Of a stretch of DNA of 6,543 nt, positions 1 through 5,474 are shown one piece after another. The notes below the pieces were generated by a model. The model saw only the letters and a list, made by a program, of their open reading frames with translations, was not told where the DNA came from and ran no database searches. The stretch is from JAYZDF01 sp036337945 (GTDB taxonomy: Bacteria > Myxococcota > Kuafuiibacteriia > Kuafuiibacteriales > Kuafuiibacteriaceae): contig JAYZDF010000135.1 of NCBI GenBank assembly GCA_036337945.1, positions 1 to 6,543 on the forward strand, read 5' to 3'. The first letter of the stretch is position 1; every line of letters starts with the position of its first letter. Made by a program: the position numbers and the translations under genes.

Positions 1-3000
1 ACGACAGGCGTGCAAAATCTCATTGGCTCCTGCCCAACGCCTATCCTCGTAGATGCAGACCCTCAAACTCGTACTTCACCAGTCGACGATGATACCGATA
101 ATGATGGTCTTAGTGACGGAATTGAAGATCGCGATAAAAACGGTCGAGTTGATGGCGACGAAAGTAATCCTCGTTACGCGGACAGTGACGGAGATGGACT
201 TGGTGATGCTCTAGAAGATGCAAACCAAAACGGTCTTCGTGATCCCGGGGAAACGAATCCCGCGGCAAGAGATACAGACGGAGACAGCATCTCCGACGGA
301 ATTGAGGATGCGAATCAAAATGGTGTTCGAGACACTAACGAAACCGATCCACGCCTGACAGACAGTGACGGTGATACGGTCGACGACGGCGCAGAGGATA
401 CAAATCACAACGGGCAAACAGAGCCCTTTGAAATCAATCCGCGTACTCCAGACACTGATTGTGACGGCCTGAGCGATGGTGAAGAGCTTATGCTTGGAAC
501 CAGCCCCTTGGTACCTGATACTGACGGTGATGGAATTTTTGATGGTATCGAGCTGGGTCGCACTATGCCTGTCCCGAATTCGAATTGTCCGAACTTTGCT
601 GGTGACGCCGACTCTGGAACAACCACCAATCCACTAGACATTGACTCTGACGGCGATGGCGTTTCGGATGGGCAAGAGGACGCTGACCAAAACGGTCGAG
701 TGGACGCAGGGGAGCTTGACCCGAATAACTCCGATACCGACGGCGATGGGATTAGTGATGGCGATGAACTGATCGCGGGAACAGACCCTAACGACTCTTC
801 TGACCCAAGTGGTGACGTCAATTCAGGAATCTCTCGCGTTTGCTCAGATGGTAATCTCAAGGTGGTTACGTTCAATACGGCTACTCAAGGCGATTGGACT
901 CTTACTACGGAGAATGGTTTCACTTATCTGGCTTCTTCTGTGAGCGTGGCCAATGTCAGCGCGGCAACGATCGACGACAGCACACAAGGCATTGCCGGAT
1001 TTGTGATGGAGTTGCCAGCGATCAGCGGTCAACCTCTAAACATCAATGCCCAATTAGCAGCTTTGGGAAGTCGGCTTATGGGGTCTGGTGCCCAAAATCT
1101 GAGCTTATCGACGTTGACGGCTCCGCGCCTTCTCGCAGGCGGAACTTCCTCGCATGATGGTTTCGAAACTGCAGTTTCTGCAGTCGTTGATGTGAGCTCA
1201 ACCAACGGTCCAGCAAACGCTGCTGAGATCCGTAATCGCCTAATGCGATTAGTGTCATCTCTATCGCCTACTGAGCTTAGCGGCCTACCAACTGCGACTG
1301 GAACATCCAACGTAAACTATAAGTGGATGTATCAACTGCTCGTTCGAAACAATTCAGTCATCTTCGTTGGTGCTGTGCTTGAGCGCTCTGCCTTTGATGA
1401 CCCCGCAAATCCGCGAAGCATCATTCTCGCGGACCTCACGAACGGTACCTCGCTTGCACAAGCGACAGCAGAAAAAGATAAAGCGTGTGACCCATTTGTG
1501 GCGACCGGGCTCTCTGTTGCCGATTTTATTTTCATGGCAGATATTTCAGGTTCAACGGATGATGACCGTGGTCGAATCGCTAATGCCGCACAACTCGTCT
1601 TTAGTGCACTCGGCAACAACGGTGTCGATTTTCGCATGGGCGTTGTATCTCATTCAGAAAATGACTACGCGCGAGGAAATAACAATGGTGGCGATTTGCG
1701 CGGCTCTGGATTTACGCGCGATGCTGTCACGTTTGTAAATAATTTGAACAATACCGCCGGATCGGATGGATGTGAGTTCGGCCTAGAGGCTGTTTCCAAT
1801 GCGATTCGTGAAGCTTTACCTCGGACGCCGGCAGGCCAAAATGAAAACCCACGTAAGCTTCGTGAAGATGCTACGCTTGCGGTTGTTTACATTTCTGATG
1901 AGCATGCTCAAGAAATCGAGAACCGAACTTGTGCCGGATATGTTCCGACTTGCGATACCGGAATCCGTGACTTGTACGCGGTGGGTGAGAGCGTTTGCCT
2001 AGATAGTAGTAACGGTCCCCAGCAGCAGTGTCGAGACCAGATTCTTCAGCCATACATCAATGAGCTTGATGCGCAGGGCGCAGTGGCCTTTGCTCAGGTC
2101 ATTGACCCGAATCCGCCAGCTTTATGTAACCAAGGCCAATTCTCTTGTGCTGTCGGTGGTGGCCAACTCGCGAACGAGCCAGGCAAAGGCTATATAGAAG
2201 TTGTTAATGCTCGGGGTGGAACATTCTACTCTCCGTGTGTTTCAAATCCTGGGCCAGCGCTGCAGGCAATTGTGGATGCAGTCTCTGGTGCTGCCTCACA
2301 ATATAGTCTCTCAGGCTCGCCAATTTCGTCGACGATCAAGGTCGGGCTAACGCGTCAAGGAACTGCGACAACCGTAATTATCCCTCGGGATAAACAAAAT
2401 GGTTTCGATTACGATCCGACTTCCAACTCTATCTTTTTCCGTGGAGCGAACTTCCGACCGAACGAAAATGACCGAGTTACAATTAGTTACCGAGTATGGG
2501 AGCCACCAACGGATCCTTGCGGTGGACCATGCGCGCCAGGGCTAAACTGTGACCCGCAGCTTGGCATTTGCACCTGCGACGTAGCTGCGTGTACAGCCAA
2601 TTGCGGACCAGGTGAGATTTGCAATGCGAATTGCGCGTGCGAATGCGCCCCGGATTGCAATGGATTGTGTGGTCCTGGTGAAGTTTGTAACCAAACCACT
2701 TGTTCTTGCGAATGTGAACCGAACTGTGGTGGCAATTGTCCAGCGGGTACGGTTTGTAACGAGAACACCTGCGCATGCGAATGCCCAACCGATTGCGGCG
2801 GTGCCTGCGCTGGCTCAACGCTCGAGTGTAATCCATCGACTTGTAATTGCGAGTGCCCGACCGATTGTGGCGGTAACTGCACTGGAAACACCGTTTGTAA
2901 CCAGTCCACTTGCGATTGTTCCTGCGACCCGAACTGCGACGATAACTGTTCCGGTTTTGCGACCTGCGACCCTTCTCAAGATTGTAGCTGCATATGTCCA

Positions 3001-3213
3001 GCGGACTGCGGTGGTAACTGCGGCGAAGGAACGATTTGCGATACAACCTCGTGCGAATGTACTTGCGAACCAAATTGCGAACAGAATTGTCAGAACAATG
3101 AAATTTGCGACCCAACTAATTCATGCAACTGCATTTGCCCAGCCGATTGCGGTGGATGTGCCTCGAATGAAACCTGCGACGCTCGTAGCTGCCGCTGCGT
3201 GCCCATTGTTTAG
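1..3213 (+). CDS. Large secreted/surface protein: TSP3 Ca-binding repeats, vWA domain and Cys-rich repeat tail (5' partial)
   Basis: Probably a calcium-dependent surface adhesin or matrix-binding protein; the role is inferred from domains only. Numbering is from the first in-window GTG at 10. That GTG is probably not the real start: codons 1-9 are open in the same frame, no ribosome site is visible, and there is no signal peptide, so the N-terminus lies to the left. Residues 25-260 are thrombospondin type 3 repeats (DxDxDGxxD). Residues 275-500 are a region I do not recognise. About 503-760 is a vWA domain with the metal-site motif DISGS (D511, S513, S515) and a later YISDE strand-end Asp (D630). 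About 765-832 is a beta-rich segment. Residues 837-1063 are ten short cysteine-rich units. The gene ends in tandem stops TAG TAA. The high cysteine content implies oxidative folding outside the cytoplasm. From memory, TSP3 plus vWA recalls the Myxococcus gliding lipoprotein CglD, but orthology is not shown. Confidence is high for the gene and moderate for the role. Confidence 0.93.
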   Translation, partial: TTGVQNLIGSCPTPILVDADPQTRTSPVDDDTDNDGLSDGIEDRDKNGRVDGDESNPRYADSDGDGLGDALEDANQNGLRDPGETNPAARDTDGDSISDGIEDANQNGVRDTNETDPRLTDSDGDTVDDGAEDTNHNGQTEPFEINPRTPDTDCDGLSDGEELMLGTSPLVPDTDGDGIFDGIELGRTMPVPNSNCPNFAGDADSGTTTNPLDIDSDGDGVSDGQEDADQNGRVDAGELDPNNSDTDGDGISDGDELIAGTDPNDSSDPSGDVNSGISRVCSDGNLKVVTFNTATQGDWTLTTENGFTYLASSVSVANVSAATIDDSTQGIAGFVMELPAISGQPLNINAQLAALGSRLMGSGAQNLSLSTLTAPRLLAGGTSSHDGFETAVSAVVDVSSTNGPANAAEIRNRLMRLVSSLSPTELSGLPTATGTSNVNYKWMYQLLVRNNSVIFVGAVLERSAFDDPANPRSIILADLTNGTSLAQATAEKDKACDPFVATGLSVADFIFMADISGSTDDDRGRIANAAQLVFSALGNNGVDFRMGVVSHSENDYARGNNNGGDLRGSGFTRDAVTFVNNLNNTAGSDGCEFGLEAVSNAIREALPRTPAGQNENPRKLREDATLAVVYISDEHAQEIENRTCAGYVPTCDTGIRDLYAVGESVCLDSSNGPQQQCRDQILQPYINELDAQGAVAFAQVIDPNPPALCNQGQFSCAVGGGQLANEPGKGYIEVVNARGGTFYSPCVSNPGPALQAIVDAVSGAASQYSLSGSPISSTIKVGLTRQGTATTVIIPRDKQNGFDYDPTSNSIFFRGANFRPNENDRVTISYRVWEPPTDPCGGPCAPGLNCDPQLGICTCDVAACTANCGPGEICNANCACECAPDCNGLCGPGEVCNQTTCSCECEPNCGGNCPAGTVCNENTCACECPTDCGGACAGSTLECNPSTCNCECPTDCGGNCTGNTVCNQSTCDCSCDPNCDDNCSGFATCDPSQDCSCICPADCGGNCGEGTICDTTSCECTCEPNCEQNCQNNEICDPTNSCNCICPADCGGCASNETCDARSCRCVPIV
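82..789 (+). repeat. Eight tandem Asp-rich calcium-loop repeats (TSP3-like, mostly 30-residue/90-bp units)
   Basis: These lie inside the large surface-protein gene. Five units are exactly 30 residues (25-54, 55-84, 85-114, 115-144 and 209-238). Two are 22 residues (145-166 and 239-260). One is 42 residues with an insertion (167-208). Each begins with a TSP3-type loop such as DTDGDGISD and most end in NP or DP. The 30-residue units also carry a second loop of the form DxNxNGxxDxxE, matching the 12-residue EF-hand spacing, for example DANQNGVRDTNE. The short units replace it with GTSP or GTDP endings. The DNA copies differ mostly at third codon positions, so these are old repeats kept by selection on the protein, not recent duplications. 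Calcium binding is known for the TSP3 family; here it is inferred. Confidence 0.85.
1516..2289 (+). other. vWA domain-coding segment with DxSxS MIDAS motif
   Basis: Residues 503-760 of the surface protein. The segment opens with a hydrophobic strand (ADFIFMADISGS) whose D511, S513 and S515 form the DxSxS part of a metal-ion-dependent adhesion site. It continues with a strand RMGVVSHSE, a helix region GLEAVSNAIREAL, and the strand AVVYISDE whose Asp (D630) fits the late metal-site acid. The position usually held by the MIDAS threonine appears to be occupied by a Ser-Asp-Gly stretch, so metal coordination may be atypical. Between the YISDE strand and the end there is a cysteine-bearing insertion (C641, C648, C663, C674, C706, C713), unusual for a compact vWA fold. 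Boundaries are approximate. Confidence 0.75.
2518..3198 (+). repeat. Ten tandem Cys-rich repeats, about 23 residues each, 58 cysteines
   Basis: This is the C-terminal part of the surface protein (residues 837-1063). The last eight units each have six cysteines spaced about C-x3-C-x3-C-x5-C-x4-6-C-x-C, with one-residue variations. Typical text is CPADCGGNC followed by a TxC or IC step and a closing CxC. The first two units lack the first cysteine (Pro or Asp stands at that place) and have five. The total of 58 is even, so full disulfide pairing is possible. The spacing resembles small disulfide-knot or EGF-like modules but does not match classical EGF. The strong periodicity leaves long open frames on the other strand and in another + frame; these look like shadows. 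Confidence 0.85.
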
Positions 3214-3232
3214 TAAGAAGAAGAAGATACAA

Positions 3233-3265
3233 GGCACTAACTTAGCTTTTTACTGAGTTAGCGCC
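3233..3265. terminator. Imperfect hairpin between convergent genes, possible bidirectional terminator
   Basis: The arms are GGC-A-CTAACTTAG (3233-3245) and CTGAGTTAG-C-GCC (3253-3265). They pair over 12 of 13 positions with one A/C mismatch and one T-G pair, around a 7-base loop. It lies 20 bp after the stop of the + gene and 31 bp after the stop of the - strand kinase gene. No clean T-run follows on the + side (only GTTTTA a few bases later). On the - side the hairpin is followed by a T-rich TTGTATCTTCTTCTTCTTAC. A terminator shared by the convergent genes is the natural reading, but the missing T-tract makes it uncertain. Confidence 0.5.
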
Positions 3266-3296
3266 GCGAAGTTTTACCCAAAGGATTAAACAGGCA

Positions 3297-5447
3297 TCAC
3301 GGGATGTTTCCGCCCGCATCTGATTGCGGTCGATTTGACCATTCTTTGTCTGAGTCAATATCTGACAAAGAGCCATCTTCTATCATATTATTTCCAATTT
3401 GATTGCTGAATGTGCCCGTGGACAGATTGTCTGATCTTTGCTGAAGAGGGAGTCTGATAATGAACTCGGTTCCTTTTCCTACTGTTGATCGAGCACGAAT
3501 GTCACCACCATGGTTATTTACGATACGTTGACAGACGGCCAAACCAAGACCCGTCCCTTTGGATTTTGTTGTAAAGAACGGGATGAATATGTGGGCGAGG
3601 GCTTCGGAATGAATTCCCTCTCCATAGTCTCGAACCCGAATTTCTACCCGTTCTCTATCGACGACGTATCTGGTCTTTACAACAATCCGACTTTTTACGT
3701 CTGAACTCGCCTCCATCGCATTGAGCATCAAGTTCAGTAAGACTTGTTTGATTTGCTCACCATCAGCCGAGACCTCGACACAGCTTTCATCCAGTTTCAG
3801 GTCTATTTCGTGGTTTTGAGTCTCTTCTTTCGCCGCAAGAAGTTTCACTGTTTTTATAACAATTTCGTTAATATTTGTTGGTGCAAAATTTGCGCGAAAT
3901 GGCCGAGCATAATCCAAGAACTGGGTTACGACGCCATTCAGTCGATTAGATTCATCGATAATCACCTGGAGGAAGTCTGCCGATTCGCGGTCCTCAAAGT
4001 TTTCCGGTTCAAGGTATTCAGCTGCTCCCTTGATTGCGCCTAACGGATTACGAATTTCGTGGGCCAAACCGGCTGCCATCTCGCCGATTGTTGCCAAGCG
4101 ATCTCGCTCGAGCAGTTTTTGCGTTAGCTGTGAGTTTTCGATGACAGTGACTGCGGTGTCGGCAATGTTCATCAGAAGAGCGATTTCCTCAGTTGAATAA
4201 GGTTCTGGGACTCGATCGTCACGTAATGCAAGAAAGCCCATCACCCGAGTCCCTGATAAAAAGGGAAGCAACACGTCGGCACTCACTGCTCGCATTGCGT
4301 CAATAAGATCTCGTTTTGATGCGACGTCTGCATTATCTTCGGATATGGCAAGAATTTGTTCCGCCAGTAGCGGACCACGGTTTTGGTGAATTGCATGCCA
4401 GAGGGCAGGAAAATGCCGCTCGCTGACTCGATTCGCCGGCTCAGGACCTCGGTATGCCTCGAGTCGAAGCCCTCGTCCTAGAGGTTGTTCGAGAAGATAA
4501 ATGGCCGCATGAGTGCAGCGTCTTTCATCGTACAGTGTGTCGAGAATAAGTGTACTCATTCTGCCCGGGTCAAGAACGCGAAGCATTGCTCTTCGAAGGG
4601 TGACCAGAAGTTGGCCCAGTTCATATCGCTCGCGAAAAAATAGCTCCATTGATTTTGCCTGAAGCCGATCTTTCAAAGGTTCGTATAAAGTGAGCAAAAT
4701 GATAATGCTGATCAGAGTATTAAAGAGGCGTCCTGCTGCATTGTTAGGTAAAGCTACGATCAAAATACCTGAAATGGCCGCGAACATGAGACCAATGACG
4801 CCTAAGACAACGATGCGCCCAAAGAATTCGTGAAGATCAAGGAGACGGTCTCGCAAGATGACTTGAGACAAGAAGAAGACGTAGAACATCACCGCTAGGT
4901 CTCCTAATGCGGCAGCGGTTGGTCCGAACCACGGAATCCGTCCCAAAACGGTCAAGGAGACAGCAGCAACCGAACCAAATGCCAGATACTTGATACGAAT
5001 ATTTTCTACGGTTCCCGAATTAGAATGAGATGATCGAATAATCACGCGGGCAATGAGAAGAATGGTCACGCCGATATAGATGACCGTAGCGACTTTAACG
5101 GCAGTCAATTCTCCTAAGGGTGACGCAGAAACGATCAATGCTAGAATTGCGACGGGATAAACCCATCGAGTGAGCGAACGCGTGGGTTGGTTTTGAGTTC
5201 CAAGGATTTCGTTGTGTAGAACAAGCAAGCTTGCTGGAACGAGAGACGCGGTTGCCATTTCAGCTCTAGTCCAACTCGGCCCCGCAATATTATGAAGAAA
5301 AGAACCCAGGAACCAAAGGACAATGTTTGCAGCAAAAATAGCAAATAAGAGGTCAATTCTTCTTCGGCGCTGACGAAGCAGCATTCCTGCTACAATTGCT
5401 ATGGTGACGAGAGCACCAATGAACGCGCTTTGTACATTGGTTGTCAC
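3297..5447 (-). CDS. Membrane-bound GAF-domain sensor histidine kinase (NtrB/AtoS-like core)
   Basis: A 716-residue two-component sensor kinase: it should autophosphorylate a histidine and pass the phosphate to a response regulator. Residues 7-256 hold 8-9 hydrophobic segments (about 7-24, 33-55, 66-83, 94-110, 117-137, 153-170, 178-198, 211-233 and 240-256), so the sensor is largely buried in the membrane with no large periplasmic domain. About 290-440 looks like a cytoplasmic GAF domain. The HisKA motif is LAHEIRNPLG with H463 as phospho-acceptor. The ATPase domain has the N box NLMLNA (N572, N576), DYGEGI (D607), FFTT and GTGLGL (631-636), so all catalytic boxes are intact. A hydrophilic tail of about 45 residues follows (671-716). 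The start is a GTG; an in-frame TGA lies 27 nt upstream, so no much longer start is possible. It lies 27 nt after the barrel gene, suggesting co-transcription. No receiver domain is fused and no regulator is in view. The layout resembles PrsK-type kinases, but the signal is unknown. Confidence 0.92.
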   Translation of the reverse strand: MTTNVQSAFIGALVTIAIVAGMLLRQRRRRIDLLFAIFAANIVLWFLGSFLHNIAGPSWTRAEMATASLVPASLLVLHNEILGTQNQPTRSLTRWVYPVAILALIVSASPLGELTAVKVATVIYIGVTILLIARVIIRSSHSNSGTVENIRIKYLAFGSVAAVSLTVLGRIPWFGPTAAALGDLAVMFYVFFLSQVILRDRLLDLHEFFGRIVVLGVIGLMFAAISGILIVALPNNAAGRLFNTLISIIILLTLYEPLKDRLQAKSMELFFRERYELGQLLVTLRRAMLRVLDPGRMSTLILDTLYDERRCTHAAIYLLEQPLGRGLRLEAYRGPEPANRVSERHFPALWHAIHQNRGPLLAEQILAISEDNADVASKRDLIDAMRAVSADVLLPFLSGTRVMGFLALRDDRVPEPYSTEEIALLMNIADTAVTVIENSQLTQKLLERDRLATIGEMAAGLAHEIRNPLGAIKGAAEYLEPENFEDRESADFLQVIIDESNRLNGVVTQFLDYARPFRANFAPTNINEIVIKTVKLLAAKEETQNHEIDLKLDESCVEVSADGEQIKQVLLNLMLNAMEASSDVKSRIVVKTRYVVDRERVEIRVRDYGEGIHSEALAHIFIPFFTTKSKGTGLGLAVCQRIVNNHGGDIRARSTVGKGTEFIIRLPLQQRSDNLSTGTFSNQIGNNMIEDGSLSDIDSDKEWSNRPQSDAGGNIP

Positions 5448-5460
5448 TTCTAAGAAAAAA

Positions 5461-5466
5461 CCTCGT
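5461..5466 (-). promoter_or_regulatory. Weak, distant ribosome-binding site for the kinase GTG start
   Basis: On the - strand ACGAGG stands 13 nt before the GTG start of the kinase, with a T-rich spacer (TTTTTTCTTAGAA). The match to the Shine-Dalgarno core is only GAGG and the spacing is long. Together with the GTG start, this suggests modest translation or dependence on ribosomes finishing the upstream gene, whose TAA lies 27 nt before the start. Confidence 0.3.
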
Positions 5467-5474
5467 TTACGTCA

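Noticed and set aside
82..789. Repeat DNA considered as a CRISPR-like or recent tandem-duplication array
   Set aside because: The periodicity is in the protein; the DNA copies differ widely at third positions, and there are no identical repeats with unique spacers.
405..875. A 156-codon - strand frame opposite the Asp-rich repeats, rich in Ser and Pro
   Set aside because: It is the complement of GAT/GAC/GGT-rich repeat codons, a known cause of Ser/Pro-rich antisense frames; no start signal or domain is seen.
2483..3115. A 210-codon open frame on the - strand opposite the Cys-rich repeats, with another overlapping one at 2487-2909
   Set aside because: The repetitive Cys codons (TGC/TGT) and their fixed spacing keep antisense frames open. 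The translations are biased (Arg/Ser/His-rich or Gln/Ser/His-rich) and show no domain.
2612..3256. A 214-codon + strand frame overlapping the end of the surface-protein gene and running past its stop
   Set aside because: Out-of-frame reading of the same repeats gives a periodic Ala/Val/Arg-rich product. The cysteine pattern in the main frame is far more coherent.
5448..5474. Possible programmed frameshift or mini-ORF (ATG ACG TAA overlapping the barrel stop; T6 run) between the barrel and kinase genes
   Set aside because: The barrel frame ends in TAA before the T-run, an in-frame TGA lies upstream of the kinase start, and three codons are too few to call a gene. Ordinary coupling explains the spacing.
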